The notes beneath the pieces are model-generated. The model saw only the letters and a program-made list of their open reading frames with translations, was not told where the DNA came from and ran no database searches. This document shows, piece by piece, positions 27,880 through 35,808 of a stretch of 64,000 nucleotides of DNA; the stretch's first letter is position 1; each line of letters begins with the position of its first letter. Origin of the DNA: Ectopseudomonas guguanensis (GTDB taxonomy: Bacteria; Pseudomonadota; Gammaproteobacteria; Pseudomonadales; Pseudomonadaceae); NCBI RefSeq assembly GCF_900104265.1, contig NZ_FNJJ01000015.1, positions 1 through 64,000 of the forward strand, written 5' to 3'. Position numbers and translations under genes: made by a program.

Positions 27880-28479
27880 TCAGGCCACTTCGGCCAGCTT
27901 GGCCTTGGCCTGGGCCAGGCCTTTCTCGCTGAACTCGGCGCCCATGTTCAGGCCTTCGGCGTGGATGAACTGCACGTCGTGGATACCGATGAAGGCCAGC
28001 GCCTGACGCAGGTAGGGCTCCTGATGGTCCAGGCCGCTACCGGCGTAGATGCCGCCGCGAGCGGTCAGCACGAAAGCGCGCTTGCCGGTCAGCAGGCCCT
28101 GCGGGCCGGTTTCGGTGTACTTGAAGGTCACGCCGGCGCGCAGCACGTGGTCCAGCCAGGCCTTGAGCGTGCTCGGAATGGCGAAGTTGTACATTGGCGC
28201 GGCCAGCACCAGCACGTCGGCGCCGAGCAGTTCATCGGTCAGTTGATTGGAACGGGCCAGCGCGGCTTTTTCCGCCTCGCTCTGCTGTTCGCTCGGGGTC
28301 ATCCAGCCACCGAGCAGCGTGGCATCGAGGTGCGGCACCGGCTCGAGCGCCAGGTCGCGAACCTGAATCTGGTCAGCGGGGTGCGCTGCCTGCCAGTTGG
28401 CAATGAACTGCTGGGTCAGCTCGCGGGAAACCGAACCTTGCTGGCGGGCGCTGCTTTCGATTACTAGAACACGGGACAT
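27880..28479 (-). CDS. azoR: FMN-dependent NADH-azoreductase
   Basis: The 199-residue flavodoxin-like protein has the FMN-binding motifs S-S-A-R-x-x-x-S-V-S near residues 9-18, A-P-M-Y-N-F near 94-99 and the T-A-R-G-G-I-Y segment near 138-144. AzoR reduces quinones and azo bonds using NADH. It stands alone; its leader (28480-28613) separates it from the next minus-strand gene. Confidence 0.92.
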   Translation of the reverse strand: MSRVLVIESSARQQGSVSRELTQQFIANWQAAHPADQIQVRDLALEPVPHLDATLLGGWMTPSEQQSEAEKAALARSNQLTDELLGADVLVLAAPMYNFAIPSTLKAWLDHVLRAGVTFKYTETGPQGLLTGKRAFVLTARGGIYAGSGLDHQEPYLRQALAFIGIHDVQFIHAEGLNMGAEFSEKGLAQAKAKLAEVA

Positions 28480-28613
28480 GTCTGAGACTCCATCGAGGTA
28501 GGGGAAAGTCGATGGAGCGAAGATAGAACCGCCTCAGCCGATTAAAAAGCGCAAATATCCGCTTACATATATCGACAAAGTTGATTTATCAGGTACTCAC
28601 GTCTAGGCTTCGC

Positions 28614-28928
28614 CTACTTGAGGCCGCAGGTCAGGCTGACACGCAGGCGAATCACGCTTCGGGTGAACTTGACCGTCATGTTGCTGCTGGCGCCCGGCGC
28701 CAGCACGGTGCGCCGGGTACGCGGCGCCTCGGGGCCATTGCGGAACACCGCGCTGCACTCGGCCTCGCTCTGGCCATAGTTGTAGAGCAACAGCGCCGCC
28801 ATGTTGTGGTCGATTTCCTGGGTGGTGGCCGAGACCTCGGCGCCGTTGAGCTGTTTTTCCACTTCGATGGGATAGGCATGGGCTGCCAGCGGCAGGAAGG
28901 CGAACAACAGGCAGATTGTTTTTTTCAT
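28614..28928 (-). CDS. Exported hypothetical protein, 104 aa
   Basis: The protein has a signal peptide (about 1-18, ending A-A-H-A) and a short mature domain with two cysteines (S-E-A-E-C and the final L-T-C-G-L-K) that could form a disulfide. Residues are beta-type with R-T-R-R-T-V-L-A-P-G-A in the middle. Homologues in databases are sometimes called 3-phosphoglycerate kinase, which the size and sequence do not support. The start at 28928 begins the signal peptide. Its promoter region is shared with the divergent LysR gene. Confidence 0.75.
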   Translation of the reverse strand: MKKTICLLFAFLPLAAHAYPIEVEKQLNGAEVSATTQEIDHNMAALLLYNYGQSEAECSAVFRNGPEAPRTRRTVLAPGASSNMTVKFTRSVIRLRVSLTCGLK

Positions 28929-28986
28929 CGGCGCTCTCCAACGTGGGAGGGCCAGTGTAACAGGCCGACTCAAGCAGGATGATGTG

Positions 28987-29913
28987 ATGAAAGCTCCTCG
29001 CGTAACCCTGGATCAATGGCGCACGCTGCAGGCCGTGGTGGATCAGGGCGGCTTCGCCCAGGCCGCCGAGGTGCTGCACCGCTCGCAGTCCTCGGTCAGC
29101 TATACCGTGGCGCGCATGCAGGAACAACTCGGCGTACCGCTGCTGCGCATCGACGGACGCAAGGCCGTGCTGACCGAAGCCGGCGACGTGCTGCTGCGCC
29201 GCTCGCGGCAACTGGTCAAGCAGGCCAGCCAGCTGGAAGACCTGGCGCACCACATGGAGCAGGGCTGGGAAGCCGAAGTGCGCCTGGTGGTCGATGCCGC
29301 CTACCCCACCGCCAACCTCGTCCGCGCCCTGACCGCCTTCATGCCGCAGAGCCGCGGCTGCCGCGTGCGCCTGCGCGAGGAAGTGCTGTCCGGGGTCGAG
29401 GAAGTGCTGCTCGAGGGCACCGCCGATCTGGCCATCAGTGCGCTGAACATCACCGGTCATCTGGGTATCGAGCTGGGCGAAGTGGAGTTCGTCGCCGTCG
29501 CCAACCCGGAACACCCCCTGCACCGTCTGCAACGCGAGCTGAGCTTTCAGGATCTGGAAGGCCAGATGCAGGTGGTCACCCGCGACAGCGGCCGCCTGCA
29601 ACCGCGTGATGCCGGCTGGCTGGGCGCGGAGCAGCGCTGGACGGTGGGCAGCCTGCCCACTGCGCGCACCTTCGTCAGCAGCGGCCTGGGCTTCGCCTGG
29701 CTGCCCCGCCACCTGATCACCCGGGAACTGCAGGAGGGCCTGCTCAAACCCCTGCCACTGGCCCAGGGCGGTGTCCGCAAGCCACGTTTCTTCCTCTACA
29801 GCAACAAGGAGCGCGTGCTCGGCCCGGCCACACAGATTCTCATCGAACTGATCAAGAACTTCGATGCGGCCCCGCTGGAGGCCGCCTTCGCCGCCCCGCA
29901 GTCGAACCACTGA
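28987..29913 (+). CDS. LysR-family transcriptional regulator
   Basis: The 308-residue protein has an N-terminal HTH (about 1-65, with Q-A-A-E-V-L-H-R-S-Q-S-S-V-S-Y) and a C-terminal effector domain. The ATG at 28987 is preferred over the adjacent GTG at 28984. It is 10 bp before the alpha/beta hydrolase gene and so is probably in one operon with it and ppiA. Divergent from the small exported protein at 28928. Confidence 0.9.
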   Translation: MKAPRVTLDQWRTLQAVVDQGGFAQAAEVLHRSQSSVSYTVARMQEQLGVPLLRIDGRKAVLTEAGDVLLRRSRQLVKQASQLEDLAHHMEQGWEAEVRLVVDAAYPTANLVRALTAFMPQSRGCRVRLREEVLSGVEEVLLEGTADLAISALNITGHLGIELGEVEFVAVANPEHPLHRLQRELSFQDLEGQMQVVTRDSGRLQPRDAGWLGAEQRWTVGSLPTARTFVSSGLGFAWLPRHLITRELQEGLLKPLPLAQGGVRKPRFFLYSNKERVLGPATQILIELIKNFDAAPLEAAFAAPQSNH

Positions 29914-29923
29914 GAGCCCTTCC

Positions 29924-30721
29924 ATGCCCTACTTCGACCACGATGGCTGTCAGCTGCACTACGAGGACTATGGCCATGGCGCACCGCTGCTGCTGGTGCA
30001 CGGCCTGGGTTCGAGCACGCGCGACTGGGAATACCAGATTCCCGTGCTGGCCCAGCATTACCGGGTGATCGCACTCGACGTGCGCGGCCACGGTCGCTCG
30101 GACAAGCCACACGAGGCCTACCGCATCGCCGACTTCGCCGACGACGTGGCCGCGCTGATCGAATACCTGCAACTGCCACCGGTGCATCTGGTGGGCATCT
30201 CCATGGGCGGCATGATCGGCTTTCAGCTCGGCGTCGACCACCCGGAACTACTGCGCAGCCTGACCATCGTCAACAGCGGTCCCGAGGTCAAGGCGAAAAG
30301 CCCGCGTGACTGGCTGGAAATCGCCAAGCGCTGGACGCTGTCGCGCCTGCTCAGCCTGGACACCATCGCCAAGGCGCTGGCCAAGCTGCTGTTCCCCAAC
30401 CCCGAACAGGCCGAACTGCGGCGCAAGGTCGAGGAACGCTGGCCACAGAATGACAAGCGCGCCTATCTCGCCAGCCTCGATGCCATCATCGGCTGGGGCG
30501 TGCGGGAACGGCTGCAGCGCATCACCTGTCCTACCCTGGTGATCAGCGCCGACCGCGACTACACGCCCGATGAACGCAAGCGCGAATACGTGGCAGAAAT
30601 GCCCAACGCGCGCCTGCTGGTGATCGAAAATTCGCGCCACGCCACACCACTGGATCAACCCGAACGCTTTAATAGCGCCCTGCTCGCCTTCCTCGGCGAG
30701 ACTGCCAACAAGGAAAACTGA
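29924..30721 (+). CDS. Alpha/beta-fold hydrolase
   Basis: The 265-residue protein has the nucleophile elbow G-I-S-M-G-G (about 91-96), the oxyanion motif H-G-L-G-S-S (27-32), D-V-R-G-H-G-R-S-D and a C-terminal H-A-T-P catalytic His. It belongs to the broad esterase/3-oxoadipate enol-lactonase-like group; the substrate cannot be assigned. Start at 29924, 10 bp after the LysR stop, 5 bp before ppiA. Confidence 0.88.
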   Translation: MPYFDHDGCQLHYEDYGHGAPLLLVHGLGSSTRDWEYQIPVLAQHYRVIALDVRGHGRSDKPHEAYRIADFADDVAALIEYLQLPPVHLVGISMGGMIGFQLGVDHPELLRSLTIVNSGPEVKAKSPRDWLEIAKRWTLSRLLSLDTIAKALAKLLFPNPEQAELRRKVEERWPQNDKRAYLASLDAIIGWGVRERLQRITCPTLVISADRDYTPDERKREYVAEMPNARLLVIENSRHATPLDQPERFNSALLAFLGETANKEN

Positions 30722-30726
30722 CCATC

Positions 30727-31281
30727 ATGCTCAAGCAACTCGTTCTCGCCACCGGCGCCCTGCTGCTGTCGTCCAGCCTGCTGGCCGCGGAAAACCCCAA
30801 GGTGCTGCTGACCACCAGCCTGGGTGAAATCGAAGTCGAACTAGCGGCCGACAAGGCGCCGGTCAGCACGCAGAACTTCCTCAAGTACGTCGACAGCGGC
30901 TTCTACAACGGCACCCAGTTCCACCGCGTGATCCCGGGCTTCATGGTCCAGGGCGGCGGCTTCGATGCCGACATGCGCCAGAAGGACACCGACGCGCCGA
31001 TCAAGAACGAGGCCGACAATGGCCTGCACAACGTGCGCGGCACCCTGGCCATGGCCCGTACCCAGGTACGCGACTCGGCCACCAGCCAGTTCTTCATCAA
31101 CCACAAGGACAACGCCTTCCTCGACCACGGCTCGCGCGACTTCGGCTACGCCGTGTTCGGCAAGGTGACCCGCGGCATGGAGGTGGTCGACAAGATCGCC
31201 CAGGTCCCTACCGGCAACCGCGGCATGCACCAGAACGTACCGCGCGAGCCGGTGCTGATCATCGACGCCAAGCGTCTGTAA
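30727..31281 (+). CDS. ppiA: Periplasmic cyclophilin-type peptidyl-prolyl isomerase
   Basis: The 184-residue protein has a signal peptide (about 1-21, ending S-L-L-A-A) and a cyclophilin domain with the F-H-R-V-I-P-G-F-M-V-Q-G-G segment and the S-Q-F-F-I-N motif. It speeds proline isomerisation in the periplasm. It ends the LysR-hydrolase-ppiA cluster and is followed by a REP-like repeat and a terminator. Confidence 0.95.
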   Translation: MLKQLVLATGALLLSSSLLAAENPKVLLTTSLGEIEVELAADKAPVSTQNFLKYVDSGFYNGTQFHRVIPGFMVQGGGFDADMRQKDTDAPIKNEADNGLHNVRGTLAMARTQVRDSATSQFFINHKDNAFLDHGSRDFGYAVFGKVTRGMEVVDKIAQVPTGNRGMHQNVPREPVLIIDAKRL

Positions 31282-31290
31282 GACACTGAT

Positions 31291-31349
31291 GTAGCCCGGA
31301 TGAAATCCGGGGATTGCAACACACCCACCCCGGATTGCATCCGGGCTAC
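31291..31349. repeat. REP-like palindrome pair, GTAGCCCGGAT family
   Basis: GTAGCCCGGATGAAATCCGG at the left and ccggattgcatccgggctac at the right form inverted copies. It lies 10 bp after the ppiA stop. Confidence 0.8.
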
Positions 31350-31369
31350 GGTGCGTGAATTGCCTGAAA

Positions 31370-31403
31370 CGACAAAGCCGCCCATTGGGCGGCTTTGTCG
31401 TTT
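31370..31403. terminator. Bidirectional intrinsic terminator between ppiA and fpr
   Basis: A perfect 15-bp stem, cgacaaagccgccc-attg-gggcggctttgtcg within flanking pairs, is followed by ttt. It serves the convergent ppiA and fpr genes. Confidence 0.85.
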
Positions 31404-31413
31404 AACGCAGCGC

Positions 31414-32193
31414 TTATTTCTCGACGAAGGCGCGCTCGATCAGGTAATCCCCCGGTTCGCGCATGCGCGGGGAAATCTTCAGGCCGAAGCTGTCGAGCAC
31501 TTCGCTGGTTTCGTCGAGCATGCTCGGGCTGCCGCAGATCATGGCGCGGTCGTCCTGCGGGTTGATCGGCGGCAGGCCGATGTCGGCGAACAGCTTGCCG
31601 CTGCGCATCAGGTCGGTCAGGCGGCCCTGATTCTCGAACGGTTCGCGGGTCACGGTCGGGTAGTAGATCAGCTTCTCCTTCAGCGCATCGCCGAAGAATT
31701 CGTTGCGCGGCAGGTGCTCGGTGATGAACTCGCGGTAGGCGACCTCGTTCACGTAGCGCACGCCGTGGACCAGGATCACCTTCTCGAAGCGCTCGTAGGT
31801 TTCCGGGTCCTGGATCACGCTCATGAACGGCGCCAGGCCGGTACCGGTGGAGAGCAGGTACAGGTGCTTGCCGGGGTTGAGGTCATCGAGCACCAGGGTG
31901 CCGGTGGGCTTCTTGCTGATGATGATCTCGTCGCCTTCCTTGAGGTGCTGCAGCTGCGAGGTCAACGGGCCGTCCGGCACTTTGATGCTGAAGAACTCCA
32001 GATGCTCCTCCCAGTTCGGGCTGGCGATGGAGTAGGCACGCATCAGCGGACGGCCATTTTCCTGCTGCAGGCCGATCATCACGAACTGGCCATTCTCGAA
32101 GCGCAGCCCCGGATCACGGGTGCACTTGAAGCTGAACAGCGTATCGTTCCAGTGGTGGACGCTGAGCACGCGCTCGACGTTCATATTGCTCAT
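31414..32193 (-). CDS. fpr: Ferredoxin--NADP(+) reductase
   Basis: The 259-residue flavoenzyme has the FAD motif R-A-Y-S-I-A-S and the NADP site S-T-G-T-G-L-A-P-F, and ends E-R-A-F-V-E-K as bacterial subclass IIa Fpr does. It balances NADPH and reduced ferredoxin/flavodoxin under oxidative stress. The start at 32193 (MSNMNVERV) matches the P. aeruginosa protein I recall. It is divergent from finR, its known regulator in P. putida. Confidence 0.97.
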   Translation of the reverse strand: MSNMNVERVLSVHHWNDTLFSFKCTRDPGLRFENGQFVMIGLQQENGRPLMRAYSIASPNWEEHLEFFSIKVPDGPLTSQLQHLKEGDEIIISKKPTGTLVLDDLNPGKHLYLLSTGTGLAPFMSVIQDPETYERFEKVILVHGVRYVNEVAYREFITEHLPRNEFFGDALKEKLIYYPTVTREPFENQGRLTDLMRSGKLFADIGLPPINPQDDRAMICGSPSMLDETSEVLDSFGLKISPRMREPGDYLIERAFVEK

Positions 32194-32306
32194 GATGATT
32201 TCCTCGAAGAACTGCAGCGCCAAGGGCGCGATTGCGCGGCATTTTATTCGCGGCAACAATATCTGTTAAGTGGATTATCAAGATATAGGTTATCGGTTAT
32301 ATCGAT

Positions 32307-33233
32307 ATGCGATTTACCCTCAGACAACTTCAGGTATTCGTCGCCGTGGCGCAGCATGAGAGCGTCTCGCGCGCCGCGCAATCGCTCGCATTGTCGCAGT
32401 CGGCCACCAGTACCTCGCTGACCGAACTGGAGCGCCAATCCGATTGCCAGCTGTTCGATCGCGCCGGCAAGCGCCTGGCGCTCAACGCGCTGGGCCGCCA
32501 GCTGCTGCCCGAGGCAGTGGCGCTGCTCGACCAGGCGCGCGAGATCGAACGCCTGCTGGGCGGCAAGAGCGGTTATGGCTCGCTGAACGTCGGCGCCACC
32601 CTGACCGTGGGCAACTACCTGGCCACCCTGCTGATCGGCAGCTTCATGCAGCAGCACCCCGAATGCCGGGTGAAGCTGCAGGTGCACAACACCGCCCATG
32701 TGGTGCAACAGATCGCGCATTACGAGCTGGACCTGGGCTTGATCGAAGGCGACTGCCAGCACCCGGATATCGAGGTGCAGCCCTGGGTCGAGGATGAACT
32801 GGTGGTGTTCTGCGCGCCGCAGCATCCGCTGGCCAGGCGCGGCAGCGCCAGCCTGGAAGAGCTGACGCACGAAGCCTGGATCCTGCGCGAACAGGGCTCG
32901 GGCACCCGCCTGACCTTCGATCAGGCCATGCGTCATCACCCGCGCAACCTCAATATTCGTCTGGAGCTGGAGCACACCGAGGCGATCAAACGCGCCGTGG
33001 AATCCGGCCTGGGCATCGGCTGCATCTCACGCCTGGCGCTGCGCGACGCCTTTCGCCGCGGCAGCCTGATGCCGGTGGAAACCCCGCAGCTGGACCTGCG
33101 TCGGCAGTTCTACTTCATCTGGCACAGGCAGAAGTACCAGACGGCAGCGATGCGCGAGTTTCTCGAGCAGTGTCGCGCGCTGACCGCCGGGGTCAGCCGC
33201 AGCGACCAGATCGTCCTGCCGTCGATCGTCTGA
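32307..33233 (+). CDS. finR: LysR-family regulator FinR (activator of fpr)
   Basis: The 308-residue LysR protein has HTH signature R-A-A-Q-S-L-A-L-S-Q-S-A-T-S-T-S-L-T-E-L (about 20-39). The divergent placement next to fpr and the downstream ErdR-like gene reproduce the P. putida order fpr, finR, erdR as I recall it. FinR activates fpr in response to superoxide and sulfite. The gap with fpr is 113 bp. Confidence 0.88.
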   Translation: MRFTLRQLQVFVAVAQHESVSRAAQSLALSQSATSTSLTELERQSDCQLFDRAGKRLALNALGRQLLPEAVALLDQAREIERLLGGKSGYGSLNVGATLTVGNYLATLLIGSFMQQHPECRVKLQVHNTAHVVQQIAHYELDLGLIEGDCQHPDIEVQPWVEDELVVFCAPQHPLARRGSASLEELTHEAWILREQGSGTRLTFDQAMRHHPRNLNIRLELEHTEAIKRAVESGLGIGCISRLALRDAFRRGSLMPVETPQLDLRRQFYFIWHRQKYQTAAMREFLEQCRALTAGVSRSDQIVLPSIV

Positions 33234-33291
33234 GCGGCTTGGCCGAACAGAATGTCTGCCCAGACCGGCGCACAGCAGGTCGCAGATAGGT

Positions 33292-33942
33292 TCACTGCGC
33301 GGGGATCGACTCCATCTGCTGCAACAGCAACGCCGCCTGGGTACGGGTACGCACCCCCAGCTTGCGGAAAATCGCCGTCACATGCGCCTTGACCGTCGCC
33401 TCGGAGACGCTCAGCTCGTAGGCGATCTGCTTGTTCAGCAGGCCTTCGCAAACCATGGTCAGCACGCGGAACTGCTGCGGCGTCAGGCTGGCGAGGCCGG
33501 CACCGGCAGCCTTGGCCTCGTCGGACACCGGCACGCCTTCCTCGGCCAGCGGCGGCCACCAGGTATCGCCGTCGAGCACCTGACGCACGGCTTGCTGGAT
33601 GGTTTCCAGGGGGCTGGACTTGGGAATGAAACCGCTGGCGCCGAACTCGCGCGAGCGGTTGACCACGGACGCCTCCTCCTGGGCGGAGATCATCACCACG
33701 GGAATCTGCGGATACTGCCCGCGCAGCAGCACCAGGCCGGAAAAACCGTAGGCCCCCGGCATGTTCAGGTCGAGCAGAACCAGGTCCCAGTCACTCTTGG
33801 CGGCCAGATGGCCCTCCAGCTCGGCGATGCTGGCGGCCTCGACCAGGCGCACCTCAGGCCCCAGCCCCAGGGTCAGCGCCTGCTGCAGTGCACTGCGAAA
33901 CAATGGGTGATCGTCGGCAATCAGGATTTCGTAGGCGGCCAT
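33292..33942 (-). CDS. erdR: LuxR/NarL-type response regulator, ErdR-like
   Basis: The 216-residue protein has a receiver domain (about 5-120, with D-D near 10, phospho-acceptor D58-region in L-L-D-L-N-M-P and a K at about 108) and a LuxR HTH (about 150-210, L-T-P-Q-Q-F-R-V-L...V-S-E-A-T-V-K-A-H). In P. putida and P. aeruginosa ErdR controls ethanol and acetate metabolism genes. Name rests on synteny and layout from memory. It is convergent with finR. No sensor kinase is adjacent. Confidence 0.72.
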   Translation of the reverse strand: MAAYEILIADDHPLFRSALQQALTLGLGPEVRLVEAASIAELEGHLAAKSDWDLVLLDLNMPGAYGFSGLVLLRGQYPQIPVVMISAQEEASVVNRSREFGASGFIPKSSPLETIQQAVRQVLDGDTWWPPLAEEGVPVSDEAKAAGAGLASLTPQQFRVLTMVCEGLLNKQIAYELSVSEATVKAHVTAIFRKLGVRTRTQAALLLQQMESIPAQ

Positions 33943-34141
33943 CGGCAGATCCTGTTCTTGTTATGAGTGGCACTGAGTATGGCAGTGCTTTGGCCTGCCG
34001 ACCCGCTCAAGCCTGCGCATTCAAGCGATGCAGGCTCCCCACTCGGACCGACGGCGGGGCTCAGCATGCCGAGCTGTGACGGGGTGGTCAAGCTTCGCGC
34101 TTTGCGGCAGCATGCGCTGCTTTTCCCGCCGAGATACTTCC

Positions 34142-35068
34142 ATGCGAAGCCAAGCCCTGCGCGCCGACCTGTTGATGCTGATTACCGCGATGATCTGGGG
34201 CAGCGCCTTCGTCGCCCAGCGCCTGGGCATGGACAGCATCGGCCCCTTCCTTTACACCGGCCTGCGCTTCGCCCTCGCCTGCCTGGCGCTGCTGCCGGTG
34301 CTGGCTTTACTGCAACGTCGCCAGCAGCGTCCTGCCGCACCGTTGAACCGCAACCTGCTGGCCGGCGGCGTGGTCATGGGTCTGGCACTGTCGCTGGGGA
34401 TCAATCTGCAGCAGGTCGGCCTGCTGTTCACCACGGTGACCAACTCCGGCTTCATCACCGGGCTGTACGTGATCGTGGTGCCGATTCTCGGCCTGCTGAT
34501 CGGCCAGCGCAGCAGCGCCGGCATCTGGCTGGGCGCCAGCCTGGCGGTGATCGGCATGTTCCTGCTCAGCGTCGGCGAAGGCTTTACCGTGGCCTCGGGC
34601 GACTGGCTGCAACTGGCCGGCGCCTTCGTCTGGGGTATTCACGTGTTGCTGGTGGGGTTCTTCGCCAGCCGTCACGACCCGCTGCGCCTGGCCTTCATCC
34701 AGTTCGCCACCTGCGCGGTGATCAGCCTGCTGCTGGCAGGCATTTTCGAAACCGCGACGCTGGATGGCATTCTCCAGGCCGCACCGGCCATTCTCTACGG
34801 CGGCCTGTTCGGCGTAGCGGTCGGCTTCACCCTGCAGGTGGTGGCGCAGCAGCACGCCATCGCCTCGCACGCTGCAATCATCCTCTCGCTGGAGGCGGTA
34901 TTCGCCGCCATCGCTGGCGCCCTGCTGCTGGGCGAAGTGCTGGCGCTGCGCGGTTACCTGGGCTGCGCGCTGATGTTCGGCGGCATGCTGCTGGCTCAGT
35001 TGTGGCCCAAGCCCTTGCCAGGCCAGCTCAGCGGTACGATTGCAAACGCTGATGCAGGGCGTCGTTGA
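34142..35068 (+). CDS. EamA/DMT-family transporter
   Basis: The 308-residue protein has about ten membrane segments in two EamA repeats (M-I-W-G-S-A-F-V-A-Q near 17 and A-I-I-L-S-L-E-A-V-F-A near 240). Substrate unknown. The start at 34142 (MRSQALRADLL) is the first before the first membrane helix. Its 3' end overlaps the convergent DTW gene by 41 bp. Confidence 0.88.
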   Translation: MRSQALRADLLMLITAMIWGSAFVAQRLGMDSIGPFLYTGLRFALACLALLPVLALLQRRQQRPAAPLNRNLLAGGVVMGLALSLGINLQQVGLLFTTVTNSGFITGLYVIVVPILGLLIGQRSSAGIWLGASLAVIGMFLLSVGEGFTVASGDWLQLAGAFVWGIHVLLVGFFASRHDPLRLAFIQFATCAVISLLLAGIFETATLDGILQAAPAILYGGLFGVAVGFTLQVVAQQHAIASHAAIILSLEAVFAAIAGALLLGEVLALRGYLGCALMFGGMLLAQLWPKPLPGQLSGTIANADAGRR

Positions 35069-35750
35069 GATCCAGCGGCAGACGCCGCTTGGCAGCCAGG
35101 TAGTGCTGGCTGAACGCGTCGAGATAATCGTCCAGCGCCTCACCGGCGCGCAGGTCGCCCGCCAGTTCCAGGCACATGGCAGCCACTTCGGCGGTGCACA
35201 GGTGCTCGCCACGGGTGGAGCGACGCAGGCGATAGCGTGACAGCTGCGCAGGCGTCAGGCTGAGCACCGGCAGCGCGTCCAGATAGGGGCTCTTGCGAAA
35301 CATCTTGCGCGCCTCGGTCCAGGTCGCATCGAGCAGCACGAACAGCGGCCGCTTGCCGGGCGCGAGCCGCACCTCCTCCACCACGCGCTGCGGCGCCACA
35401 TATTCGCCGGGAAAGACCAGATAGGGCTGCCACTGCGAGTCGGCCAGCAGCGCCAGCAGCGCCGGGTCGACCGCAGTGCGTGTCCAGCCGAAGGCGTGGG
35501 TTTCAGGCACCACGTCGGCGATCAGCCAGCCGGTGTTGCTCGGCTTCAACGCCTCGATGTCATGCATCACCAGGCACATGCCGGCATTGGCCTGGACCTG
35601 TGGGCGCCAGGCGCACAGGCAATGCGTCGGCTGCACGCGGCAGTGAGGGCAGCGCTCGGCGCGCGAGCCACGGGCGATGAAGGGTTTGACGCTGCGCGCC
35701 AGGCGTTCTGCGCGCAGGCGGGCGACGGCATGTGGGGCTGGATGGGTCAT
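35028..35750 (-). CDS. DTW-domain tRNA-uridine aminocarboxypropyltransferase (TapT/YfiP type)
   Basis: The 240-residue protein has an N-terminal Cys cluster (R-C-P-H-C-R and H-C-L-C, about 34-46) and a D-A-T-W variant of the DTW motif in L-D-A-T-W-T-E-A-R-K-M. Family members add a 3-amino-3-carboxypropyl group to uridine 47 in tRNA. The C-terminal end is antisense to the last 14 codons of the convergent transporter. Confidence 0.85.
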   Translation of the reverse strand: MTHPAPHAVARLRAERLARSVKPFIARGSRAERCPHCRVQPTHCLCAWRPQVQANAGMCLVMHDIEALKPSNTGWLIADVVPETHAFGWTRTAVDPALLALLADSQWQPYLVFPGEYVAPQRVVEEVRLAPGKRPLFVLLDATWTEARKMFRKSPYLDALPVLSLTPAQLSRYRLRRSTRGEHLCTAEVAAMCLELAGDLRAGEALDDYLDAFSQHYLAAKRRLPLDLNDALHQRLQSYR

Positions 35751-35808
35751 GGCGGGAGCAACTGCGAACGGGGGCGGGATTCTACCACCCCGTTCGCCAC
35801 TCAGCGGC

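Noticed and set aside
28614..28928. Label as 3-phosphoglycerate kinase
   Set aside because: At 104 residues with a signal peptide it cannot be a 400-residue cytosolic kinase.
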